Source: JAGWBJ01 sp034423015
GTDB taxonomy: Bacteria; Chloroflexota; Dehalococcoidia; Lucifugimonadales; JAGWBF01
Assembly: GCA_034423015.1 (NCBI GenBank)
Contig: DAOUJG010000028.1
Coordinates: forward strand, 1 to 38,668
Reading direction: 5' to 3'
DNA length: 38,668 bases
Shown here: one piece after another, positions 27,417-34,702 of the stretch
Position numbering within the stretch: position 1 is the first letter of the stretch
Layout of the letters: the number at the start of each line of letters is the position of its first letter
The notes under the pieces: generated by a model
Databases searched by the model: none
What the model saw: only the letters and a program-made list of their open reading frames with translations
Told to the model about the DNA's origin: nothing
Position numbers and translations under genes: made by a program

Positions 27417-28169
27417 ATGCCTAATCGTGGAGAGCGTCCGCAGCAGGCGGACAATACAGAGAGAGTGGCACAGGCCGAGTGTCTGGTCCAGATCATTCTG
27501 GATAAGCTCTGGACAGCCGAACAGATTGCTGAGGGGTTTGGATTTCGGCACGAGCCGAATGGTTACGAGCACATTGTTCCAGAGGATGAACGCCGCACGC
27601 TCCGCCAACGCTATGACGAGGAAGCACTGAGTGTCCGCTTTCGCCCGGACGCCCTAGTGTTCCAAGGCGGTGAAGATGAAGGCAACTACGTTTTGGTTGA
27701 GTACAAGGCTACAACCACGCCGCGTTATACGTTCGGCAGCTTGCAGTGGGACAGGGGCCAGATCGAAGCTGACCCTTGGGAGAGTTATCTGGGACGTGTC
27801 AATGACGGACAGCGGTTGGCAATCTTGAACTACTGCTCATTCCATCCTCGCCCTTTGCTATGTGACTACCCAGCCGCCAGTTGGCAGGTTGGAGGCCGCC
27901 GTCGCGTTGGCCGTACTACGACTGGTAGCAGGACCGACTTCTACAATACCAACCTGCGGTTGATGAGGACCTTTGACCAGTTCATGCTTGATGAGTTCCG
28001 GGTTCCGCGGGACGTTTCCCTGCCACTGATACAAAACGTACTTGCTGAGATACTGGTAACACCTCTATTGCAGACTAGGCATGACTCGAAGAGCCCATTC
28101 TTTCGAAGTCGGGGACATCAAACAGGCTTTAACTGGCATGCGCGTCGCCGGCCTCACCAAGTGCGCTGA
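27417..28169 (+). CDS. Putative PD-(D/E)XK-type restriction endonuclease
   Basis: 250 residues, no named family recognised. The segment RFRPDALVF with Asp78, then YVLVEYKAT with Glu95 and Lys97, reads as the PD...ExK nuclease core on adjacent beta strands. Helices precede and follow it. The C-terminal part (ILVTPLLQTRHDSK, then basic RSRGHQTGF and HARRRPH) could contact DNA. It converges with the methyltransferase/PLD operon, so it may be the cognate or an additional nuclease of that system. ATG 27417 has no clear Shine-Dalgarno. The motif is short, so the nuclease call is tentative. Confidence 0.55.
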   Translation: MPNRGERPQQADNTERVAQAECLVQIILDKLWTAEQIAEGFGFRHEPNGYEHIVPEDERRTLRQRYDEEALSVRFRPDALVFQGGEDEGNYVLVEYKATTTPRYTFGSLQWDRGQIEADPWESYLGRVNDGQRLAILNYCSFHPRPLLCDYPAASWQVGGRRRVGRTTTGSRTDFYNTNLRLMRTFDQFMLDEFRVPRDVSLPLIQNVLAEILVTPLLQTRHDSKSPFFRSRGHQTGFNWHARRRPHQVR

Positions 28170-28323
28170 AGCGCGGTTTGGGGAACCTGGCTGCAGAGGG
28201 CCTTTGCTCTGGTGGCCTCGGCATGGGGTTCAATGATTCGCGAGACTAACACCACGATTGGCGGCCCGAGGAATCGAAGCAGGGTCTTTCCCGAAGGAGG
28301 AGACAGTGGTCAAGGGCAGGTCT

Positions 28324-28698
28324 TCAGGCTTGTGGGAACAAGGCCTGGTTATATTCCGCGCCTGCCCGCAAGAGGTGGTCCCACCAGTCTATGCCGAAGC
28401 CCACGTCTTCAAATTCTTCACATAGCAGCTTCAAGTGTGGGTCTCTGCGAATCCTTCGATGGTGATAAGCGGTAATGTGAAGCCGCCTGGTTATGATGTC
28501 GCTTAGCTGATCATAAAGGCGTGAGTTGCCTTGTTTGGGCCTTAACCAAACGACCATTTGACCTGGTAGCCCTGTCATCGCGTTGCCCGGCATACTCGTA
28601 CTGTCGGTCAACAGGGCGCTGGCGACGGCAAAGCCGCGAATGAATTCCCGTACCACAGAATCGGCAGCTAGCGCCAGTTCAGTTGGCAAATGGAACAT
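28324..28698 (-). CDS. Uncharacterised third ORF of the RM-like operon
   Basis: 124 residues, family not recognised. It is rich in charged and aromatic residues in its second half (ITRRLHITAYHHRRIRRDPHLKLLCEEFEDVGFGIDWWDHLL). Its ATG lies 20 nt inside the end of the PLD nuclease gene in a different frame, and no Shine-Dalgarno is visible. Expression would depend on coupling, or on a frameshift that joins it to the PLD protein. It could be a separate subunit or the C-terminal domain of a split nuclease. Confidence 0.55.
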   Translation of the reverse strand: MFHLPTELALAADSVVREFIRGFAVASALLTDSTSMPGNAMTGLPGQMVVWLRPKQGNSRLYDQLSDIITRRLHITAYHHRRIRRDPHLKLLCEEFEDVGFGIDWWDHLLRAGAEYNQALFPQA

Positions 28699-29617
28699 GT
28701 TGCAGTTGGTCCGAGGTGCAAAAAGCGTGGCTATCCAGATCGTTATGGAACTCTATCTCCACTCGCATCTTTTCGGTCGTAACTGTACAGTTCGGGAATA
28801 CTCGACTTGCGTTCTTGGCAATCGTTTCTGGAATAGAGGGAAGAACCTCCGAAGCGTCAAAAAAGCTGTCCCGGACTGTGATTCGTCCACCCTTGTAAGC
28901 GTTTGACCTGAAAAGGAGAGGTATGGAGACCTTGCTGGACCTGGTGTCAAGATAGCCTCTAGCTGTGATGGCACCAATTATGAAGGCGGTTCTCGTGGAA
29001 GGCCATTCAAATACTGACGTAGGAACCTCTGCAAGGTGCGTGGTAAGGGCCTGCCACGACCCCCGTGCTCTTCTTTGTCCTCTGGCTAATGAGGCTCTGT
29101 GAAGGCCGGAGTAAATCTCGTACAGTCTGGCAGCCTCTTCGTCTATCGGAAAGGCGTGTGGAGAGGTCCAAAGCTGTTCGAATTCCGCCAACGCATCTCT
29201 TATAGCTTGTTCGTCGGTAGTGCCAACTAAGCGCAGACCGTGTTCGACGTTCTCCTGGAGTGCGGCGGCGCTCAAGTTGGCGGACCCGGTGATCAGAGTA
29301 GCGTCGTCTCCATTCTCTGAGATATAGACCTTGCTGTGCATAATGCCCTTTTCTGGGATATAAGCCTTGATAAGGAAACTCGAGGGGAACGCCGAATTCA
29401 GGGTCAGCATGTTCCATAGTGCTGTCGGGTCTGTCGCTCCCTCTACCAGATCGAGCAATAGACGGACCCTGCTCCCCGATTCCAATTTTTGCTGCACGGC
29501 TGACTGCACTAGCGCGAATCCTGGTTCAGAAACAAACGCTACGGCTACGTCTACATCGCCAACTACGTCGAAGATGCCTGGAACGTCGGTAGAGAAGTTC
29601 GCAGTATTAGTCTGCAT
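28679..29617 (-). CDS. PLD-fold nuclease (restriction endonuclease-like)
   Basis: 312 residues with one phospholipase-D-type HKD motif: His94 and Lys96 in GIMHSKVYIS, acidic residues at 104-105, then TLITGSANLS with Ser112 and Asn114. Single-HKD nucleases such as BfiI- and NgoFVII-type restriction enzymes work as dimers. The neighbouring methyltransferase makes a restriction role likely. The start overlaps the methyltransferase stop by 11 bases (29607-29617), so the two are coupled. The stop overlaps the start of the next ORF. Confidence 0.72.
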   Translation of the reverse strand: MQTNTANFSTDVPGIFDVVGDVDVAVAFVSEPGFALVQSAVQQKLESGSRVRLLLDLVEGATDPTALWNMLTLNSAFPSSFLIKAYIPEKGIMHSKVYISENGDDATLITGSANLSAAALQENVEHGLRLVGTTDEQAIRDALAEFEQLWTSPHAFPIDEEAARLYEIYSGLHRASLARGQRRARGSWQALTTHLAEVPTSVFEWPSTRTAFIIGAITARGYLDTRSSKVSIPLLFRSNAYKGGRITVRDSFFDASEVLPSIPETIAKNASRVFPNCTVTTEKMRVEIEFHNDLDSHAFCTSDQLQHVPFAN

Positions 29618-30497
29618 TCGATTGCGGCTTTTGGAAGATGAGGATGTACTCGTGCACTTTGTTTATGCGGAAGACGCTGGGATGGCCTAGGGGGCGGAGG
29701 TTGTTGTATTCCTGCTTCCTGTCCCAGATGATGAGGTCGTCGAACAAGAACCCTATGTCCTGCATCTTGGTTGCGAGGTCGGCGTGCAACGGGAAGAATC
29801 TGCCGCCCTTTCGCAGGTCCATAACAACCACGCAACAGTAACAACCCGGTTTAAGAACAGTCAGGACATTGGCAAACACCTCTCCCAGCGCATCCAGGAA
29901 TTCTTGGTAATCGGGTATTCGCCCTAAGTCCAAGTCGGAGTTTCCATAGTTTCTGATTGCCTTGTAATCCGCAGTCCGGTTTTGGAGCAGAATATCCCAA
30001 TAGGGAGGCGACGTTACGACGAAGTCAATCGATGCCGGTTCAACATGTTGCAGGAGGTCCCTGGCATCAGCTTCGATGAAACGGCGCGCCCCGTTCCCTG
30101 CATTGGTTTCCCAGCCGAAAAGCCCAGGGCTTAAGGAGGGCCGATTTTGGGCCTTAGATATGTAGTCTGCCGAGATGTCTAGCCCGATTCCAGATTTCCC
30201 CATCATTTCGGCTACCAGAACTGTTGAGCCGATGCCGGAAAAGGGGTCAAGGATTACCTTCTGGTCGGACCGAGTGAAAGATTCAACCAGCCGGGAAACC
30301 AGTTGAGTCGGAAACATTGCAGGATGCTTGAGGGACATCTCTTCAGGATTTTTGGAAATATCGCTCCAAATGCTGATGGAGTTCCGCACCCAAGTTGTCC
30401 CGGAGAGGTCGTTCGCTTTCTTGGATGGTGCTGATCTCTTTCTAGGCGTCCGATTTTCTGTAGAGATTAGCTGCCCTTGTTTGGCAAACTGTTCCAT
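29607..30497 (-). CDS. DNA methyltransferase (N4-cytosine/N6-adenine type)
   Basis: 296 residues. The AdoMet-binding motif is VILDPFSGIGSTVLVAE (about 81-97) and the catalytic motif is VTSPPYW (161-167). The linear order is motif I before motif IV, and SPPY is typical of N4-cytosine enzymes. A leading segment LKHPAMFPTQLVSRL (motif X-like) precedes motif I. The C-terminal part includes VLKPGCYCCVVVMDLRKGGRF and ends with HEYILIFQK. ATG 30497 has AGGAG 4 nt upstream; the longer open frame from 30626 lacks one. It is the first gene of an overlapping operon with the PLD nuclease and third ORF. The recognition site cannot be read. Confidence 0.85.
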   Translation of the reverse strand: MEQFAKQGQLISTENRTPRKRSAPSKKANDLSGTTWVRNSISIWSDISKNPEEMSLKHPAMFPTQLVSRLVESFTRSDQKVILDPFSGIGSTVLVAEMMGKSGIGLDISADYISKAQNRPSLSPGLFGWETNAGNGARRFIEADARDLLQHVEPASIDFVVTSPPYWDILLQNRTADYKAIRNYGNSDLDLGRIPDYQEFLDALGEVFANVLTVLKPGCYCCVVVMDLRKGGRFFPLHADLATKMQDIGFLFDDLIIWDRKQEYNNLRPLGHPSVFRINKVHEYILIFQKPQSNAD

Positions 30498-30817
30498 GAG
30501 GCTCCTATTAACTTCATTGTGAGATTGGGTTGTGTTGACTCCCCTCCGAGAGTGTATTCTACACCAGGTTCGGCGTTGTTCATAAGAAAGTCTGCTTGGA
30601 CGTTTGCCAGATTGGCTGTGGCCCAATGGGCTCCGCCAAAACGGAAAAGCAAGGTCAGCCTGTGACGCGGTTTAGGCTTCTGATCATCGTGCACTCCTCG
30701 GTCCTCATCGTTCCTGATCTTGACTGTTCCGGATACCGTCTTGTTCCAGGAGGTGCCGTCTATGGATAGCCCTACCGCGCTAACACGACTGAGCTTGTGT
30801 GTGCTGCCTATTGGGCC
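30467..30817 (-). pseudogene. C-terminal remnant of an unknown gene at the island edge
   Basis: An open frame of about 116 codons reads protein-like sequence (AVGLSIDGTSWNKTVSGTV, then RHRLTLLFRFGGAHW and NVQADFLMNN). It has no good start: the first possible one is GTG 30694, without a Shine-Dalgarno. Its upstream end coincides with the right boundary repeat, and its stop overlaps the methyltransferase start by 31 bases. I read it as a gene cut at its N-terminus when the island formed. A 75-aa protein starting at GTG 30694 remains possible. Confidence 0.45.
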
Positions 30818-30820
30818 TCG

Positions 30821-30839
30821 ATGATCATGTCTCCCTCCT
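30821..30839. repeat. Right direct repeat flanking the low-GC island
   Basis: ATGATCATGTCTCCCTCCT matches the left copy at 26949-26968 with one base missing. On the minus strand it reads as a Shine-Dalgarno plus ATGATCATCGAG, followed within six codons by a stop (MIIEAQ). That looks like the cut-off start of an amidohydrolase-type gene. Confidence 0.6.
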
Positions 30840-30840
30840 T

Positions 30841-30878
30841 ATAGGGAGCGGCCTGACGGATAGGGAGCGGCCTGACGG
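30841..30878. repeat. Perfect tandem duplication of 19 nt
   Basis: ATAGGGAGCGGCCTGACGG occurs twice head to tail (30841-30859 and 30860-30878), directly beside the right island repeat. It may be a replication-slippage or junction scar. Confidence 0.85.
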
Positions 30879-31044
30879 CGGCGAGTTGGTTGGCGCGGAC
30901 AGTGCTATTGTACTCGCCGCGGGGCCTGCTGCCCATAGGTGGGGGAGGGATTGGATTGGCGCCTGATGCCCCGGCCGGTCTTGGGCGCCGGTGTATAATG
31001 GTTGTCCTGCCCGGGCGGGAGACATTCACGAGGAGAGGGGTGCG

Positions 31045-31845
31045 ATGGCTGCTTCCATCGGCATTGTGGGCTGCGGAGCGATAGGAAGGTCCCTGGTGCG
31101 GGAGGCCCAGTCGGGCGGGATTCCTCCCGTGGCCGGCGTCGCAAGCCGGAACGCCGATAAGGCCAGGGCCTTTCTGTCCGAGCTCGGCGACCCGCCCCCT
31201 TACCTGGACCTGAAGGAGCTGATTGACCGGTCCACGCTGGTGGTGGAGGCGGCGGGGGGGCACATCGTGCCCGACCTGGCCAGGCAGACCTTCGACGCGG
31301 GCAAGGACCTGATGGTGATAAGCGTGGGGGCGCTGCTGGACCACCCGGAGGTGATGGACCGCTCTCGGGAGACGGGGTGCAGGCTGATGGCGCCCTCGGG
31401 GGCCATCGCCGGGCTGGACGGCATCAAGTCGGCGTGCGCCGGTGGCGTGGACCGGGTGACGATGGTCACCCGAAAGCCCCCCGAGGCCCTGGAGGGGGCG
31501 CCCTACCTGGTGGAGAACGGCATCGACCTGGAGGGCCTGGACCACGAGATGGACGTCTTCTACGGCACCGCGCGGGAGGCGTGCCGGGGGTTCCCGGCCA
31601 ACGTCAACGTGTCGGCCGCCGTGAGCCTGGCCGGACTGGGGCCCGACGGGACGATGATCAGGATCATGGCCGTGCCGGGACTGGAGCGCAACTGCCACGA
31701 CGTGGAGGTGGAGGGGGAGTTCGGCCTGCTCACCATTCACATCGAGAACACGCCCACCGAGAACCCCCGGACGGGGCGGCTGACGGTGCTCTCCATCATA
31801 CGCTCGGTGAGGGACGCGGCGGACCCGGTGCGCATCGGGACCTAG
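31045..31845 (+). CDS. nadX: Aspartate dehydrogenase, NadX-like
   Basis: 266 residues. The N-terminal Rossmann motif is IGIVGCGAIGRSL. Family blocks are MVISVGALLD, APSGAIAGLDGIKSA, RKPPEAL, VFYGTAREACRGFPANVNVSAAVSLAGLG and the conserved His in ERNCHDVEVEG. NadX oxidises L-aspartate to iminoaspartate for NAD synthesis; related enzymes may serve amino-acid catabolism, and no nadA or nadC is nearby. ATG 31045 has AGGAG about 9 nt upstream. It lies just right of the low-GC island and converges with an SDR gene. Confidence 0.87.
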   Translation: MAASIGIVGCGAIGRSLVREAQSGGIPPVAGVASRNADKARAFLSELGDPPPYLDLKELIDRSTLVVEAAGGHIVPDLARQTFDAGKDLMVISVGALLDHPEVMDRSRETGCRLMAPSGAIAGLDGIKSACAGGVDRVTMVTRKPPEALEGAPYLVENGIDLEGLDHEMDVFYGTAREACRGFPANVNVSAAVSLAGLGPDGTMIRIMAVPGLERNCHDVEVEGEFGLLTIHIENTPTENPRTGRLTVLSIIRSVRDAADPVRIGT

Positions 31846-31875
31846 AGGCACACGCAGGCCGACCGCGGCTCCCCT

Positions 31876-31895
31876 CGACGCCCAAGCCGGCGTCG
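31876..31895. terminator. Hairpin between the convergent nadX and SDR genes
   Basis: CGACGCC / GGCGTCG pair across a 6-nt loop in the 57-bp gap between the two stops. There is no T-run, so it is a candidate bidirectional terminator only. Confidence 0.3.
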
Positions 31896-31902
31896 CCGGC
31901 CT

Positions 31903-32679
31903 CTACCCCTGTCCCTGGTCGAACTCCTGTCCCCAGGTGCGCCCGAACTCGTCCCTGGCGACCATCTCGCCGGTCATAGAGGAGGCGTCCTGCAGGGCGA
32001 GGTACACCGCGGATGGGGCCACGACGGCCGGGTCCACCCGTTGGTGCCAGTCGCGCTGGGCCCAGGGGATGACCGACGATCCCTCGCTGGCCAGGCTGCC
32101 CGGGTTGAGGATGTTGACGGCGATGTTGTGCTCCCGCAGCTCCTCGGCCAGGATGCGGCTGAACATGTGCAGGGCGGCCTTGCTGGAGCTGTACAGCACG
32201 CCACCGCCCCTCAGGTGGTCGTAGCCCATCCTGGAACCGATGTTGATGATGCTGCCCCGGCCCTGCTCCATCATGACGGGCACCACCCGGCGGCACATCA
32301 GGTAGGGGCCGCGCACGTTGGTGCCCATGGACAGGTCCCACCGGCCCTCGTCGATCTCCATCAGGGTCTCCCCGATGACCATGATGCCGGCGTTGTTCAC
32401 GAGGACGTCGATTTTGCCGTACCGGTCCACCACGGTGTCGACCAGGGAGTCCACCTGGTCCTTGGACGAAACGTCGCAGGGGACCGATATCGCGGAGCCC
32501 CCCTCGGCCTCTATGGCCTGAGCGGTGTCGTCGGGGGTGCCGGGAAGGCCCGTAGGCGACTTGGGGCGGGCGGAGGCCACGACCGTGGCCCCCTCGCGGC
32601 CGAACTGCCGTGCGATGGCCCTCCCCAGGCCCCTGCTGCTGCCGGTTACGATGGCTACCATGCCGTCCATTCTGCCCAT
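31903..32679 (-). CDS. Short-chain dehydrogenase/reductase (SDR)
   Basis: 258 residues of the classical SDR family. The cofactor motif is VTGSSRGLGRAI, NNAG lies in VLVNNAGIM, and the catalytic set is Ser in IINIGS with Tyr and Lys in YSSSK. The Arg in SARPKS after beta-2 favours NADP(H). The substrate is unknown. ATG 32679 has AGGAG 6 nt upstream. A promoter lies at 32710-32738. It is a single gene between convergent nadX and an upstream repeat region. Confidence 0.88.
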   Translation of the reverse strand: MGRMDGMVAIVTGSSRGLGRAIARQFGREGATVVASARPKSPTGLPGTPDDTAQAIEAEGGSAISVPCDVSSKDQVDSLVDTVVDRYGKIDVLVNNAGIMVIGETLMEIDEGRWDLSMGTNVRGPYLMCRRVVPVMMEQGRGSIINIGSRMGYDHLRGGGVLYSSSKAALHMFSRILAEELREHNIAVNILNPGSLASEGSSVIPWAQRDWHQRVDPAVVAPSAVYLALQDASSMTGEMVARDEFGRTWGQEFDQGQG

Positions 32680-32709
32680 CTGACACTCCTGTACCGTTGG
32701 GATGGGAAG

Positions 32710-32738
32710 AATGTATCAGTGCGGGACGCCGCGGTCAA
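32710..32738 (-). promoter_or_regulatory. Promoter of the SDR gene
   Basis: The minus strand has -35 TTGACC (32738-32733), a 17-nt spacer and -10 TACATT (32715-32710), about 30 nt before the start codon. Confidence 0.5.
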
Positions 32739-33137
32739 ACCGGGGCGGTTGGGGTGGTGGTGGGGGCTCGGGTGGCTGGCTTGGGGGGAGGTGAGGTTCC
32801 TCGCTGCGCTCGGAATGACATGTGGGGGGCTCGGAATGGCATTGGGGGGCTTGGAACGAGGGGTTATCGACCCCACCGTCTTTCCGGCGGAGGCCGGAAT
32901 CCAGGGGTGGGGTGGATGTGGATTCCCGTTTGCACGGGAATGACGGAGGGCGCGTCGCAGGTTGGGGAGAGGCACGGCCCGCGGGCCGGGGTCCCGGCTC
33001 GGGGTGACATAACAAGGGTGAGGCCGGTTAGGGGCAGGGGCGGGGCGCCTTGCCGCCCCCGCATGGGGAGGCATAGAATGGCGCTTGGGGAGTCCCGCCC
33101 GCGGGGCTCCTGCCCAGGGTAGAGGTATGGGCGGCCG
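32739..33137. repeat. Intergenic region with dispersed inverted repeats
   Basis: No gene is supported in these 399 bases. It holds a half-copy of the MITE-like element (CCTCGCTGCGCTCGGAATGA near 32801-32820). It also has the palindromes TTCCGGC-GGAG-GCCGGAA (32882-32899) and ATTCCCGT-TTGC-ACGGGAAT (32922-32941). These resemble REP-type elements that occur between genes elsewhere in the window, for example near 38470. Confidence 0.65.
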
Positions 33138-34694
33138 ATGATGAAGTACGACGTGATCGTGGTTGGAGGCGGCAACGCCGGGTGCGCCCTGGCGGCGCGG
33201 TTGTCCGAGGACCCGGCCCGGTCGGTGCTGCTGCTGGAGGCGGGGCCGGACTACCCGGACTTCCAGAGCATTCCCGACGACATCAAGTACAGCAACAACC
33301 AGATGGCGTCGTCGGTGGGCGGTCCCCACGTCTGGTCCTTCGACGGTTGGCCCACGCCCGACCAGCCCGCGCCGACTCCCATGGTGCGGGGCAGGGTGAT
33401 GGGAGGCGGCAGCTCCGTCAACGGGGCGGTGCTCCTGCGGGGGAGTCCCCACGACTTCGATGGTTGGGCCGCCGCGGGCAACCCCCGGTGGTCCTTCGTG
33501 GAGGTGCTGCCCTATTTTCGGAAGATGGAGCGGGACCTGGACTACCGCGACGACTTCCACGGGTCCGACGGGCCGGTGCCCGTGAGACACCACAAGCGCC
33601 GGGACTTTCTGTCCTTGCCCGAGGCCTTCTACCGCGCCTGCCTGGACGCCGGGTTCCCCGAGCACCCGGACATCAACCACCCGGAGGCGACGGGCGTCAG
33701 TCCCCTGGCGGTCAACAACGTGGACGGGGTCAGGATGAGCGCCGCCCTCACGTACGTCAACCCGGCCCGCCACCGGTTGAACCTCACCGTCAGGGGCAAC
33801 GCGCTAGTCACCCGCATCCTGTTCTCGGGTAGCAGGGCCACCGGCGTTCGCGTCGAGAGCGGCGGCCGGGAGTCCACCGTGGAGGGCCGGGAGATCGTGC
33901 TCAGCGCCGGCGCCATCAAGTCGGCGCACCTGCTGCTGGTGTCGGGTGTGGGGCCCGGGGACCAGCTACGCCGCCTGGGCGTACCGGTGGTCCAGGACCT
34001 GGCGGGCGTGGGCAAGAACATGAAGGAGCACCCGCAGATAGGTGTCCGGCTGGCCGTCGAGGAGGGCGTCGTCATGGACCCGGACGCTCCCCGGCGCCAG
34101 TGCGCCCTGCACTTCACGGCCTCGGGCTCGGACACCCCCAACGACCTGATGGTCATGCCCGCGTCCTTCGCCATCAGGCTGGGCCAGGACCCGAGGCAGC
34201 ACGACGGGCTGCGCCTCACGCCGTCGCTGTACAGACCGGCGGGGTCTGGAGAGCTGACCCTCGCCTCCGCCGACCCCCACGTCCAACCGCACCTGGACTA
34301 CCGCTTCCTGCAGGAGCCGTGGGACCGCCAGAGGCTGCGGGAGTGCGTGCGCCTGTGCGTCCGACTGCTGGAGCACGAGGCGTTCGGGGGCATCGTGGCC
34401 CGGAGGGTGGAGCCCGCCGACGAGGACCTGGAATCGGACGGCGCACTGGACCGCTGGATGGTGCGGACGGTGGCATCGACCACGACACAGCACATGTCGG
34501 GCACGTGCAAGATGGGGCCGGCGTCGGACCCGACGGCGGTGGTGGACCAGCACTGCCGGGTCCACGGCGTGGAGGGCCTGAGGGTGGTCGATACGTCCAT
34601 CATGCCGGACATCGTTTCCGCCGGCACCAACGGCACGGCCATCATGATAGGGGAGCGGGCCGCGGACCTGGTGAGGGAAACAGAGGACCGGTAG
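33138..34694 (+). CDS. GMC family FAD-dependent oxidoreductase (choline dehydrogenase-like)
   Basis: 518 residues. The FAD Rossmann motif is DVIVVGGGNAGCALAARLSE (about 5-24). The GMC signature 1 region is RGRVMGGGSSVNGAVLLRG and signature 2 is SAGAIKSAHLLLVSGVGP. The active-site His lies in TTQHMSGTCKMG, and the C-terminal FAD block is GLRVVDTSIMPDIVSAGTNGTAIMIGERAADL. It oxidises an alcohol; the substrate is not readable. The start is ATG 33138 with a second ATG next to it; AGAGGT lies 12 nt upstream, so the ribosome site is weak. It converges with the amidase gene, leaving 8 nt between stops. Confidence 0.93.
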   Translation: MMKYDVIVVGGGNAGCALAARLSEDPARSVLLLEAGPDYPDFQSIPDDIKYSNNQMASSVGGPHVWSFDGWPTPDQPAPTPMVRGRVMGGGSSVNGAVLLRGSPHDFDGWAAAGNPRWSFVEVLPYFRKMERDLDYRDDFHGSDGPVPVRHHKRRDFLSLPEAFYRACLDAGFPEHPDINHPEATGVSPLAVNNVDGVRMSAALTYVNPARHRLNLTVRGNALVTRILFSGSRATGVRVESGGRESTVEGREIVLSAGAIKSAHLLLVSGVGPGDQLRRLGVPVVQDLAGVGKNMKEHPQIGVRLAVEEGVVMDPDAPRRQCALHFTASGSDTPNDLMVMPASFAIRLGQDPRQHDGLRLTPSLYRPAGSGELTLASADPHVQPHLDYRFLQEPWDRQRLRECVRLCVRLLEHEAFGGIVARRVEPADEDLESDGALDRWMVRTVASTTTQHMSGTCKMGPASDPTAVVDQHCRVHGVEGLRVVDTSIMPDIVSAGTNGTAIMIGERAADLVRETEDR

Positions 34695-34702
34695 CTGACC
34701 CG

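Larger units (their letters stand above)
26969..30820. mobile_element. Low-GC island with a restriction-modification cluster
   Basis: About 3.85 kb has visibly lower GC (near half) than the strongly GC-rich flanks. It uses A/T-ending codons more freely and is bounded on both sides by near-identical repeats of about 20 nt. It holds a PD-(D/E)XK-like gene on the plus strand and methyltransferase, PLD nuclease and a third ORF on the minus strand. No integrase or transposase is visible. Horizontal acquisition is inferred from composition, cargo and boundaries. Confidence 0.65.

Noticed and set aside
30808..31851. 347-codon minus-strand frame opposite nadX
   Set aside because: Antisense shadow of the aspartate dehydrogenase gene; only its last codons (MIIEAQ) are of interest, as a cut-off gene start at the island repeat.
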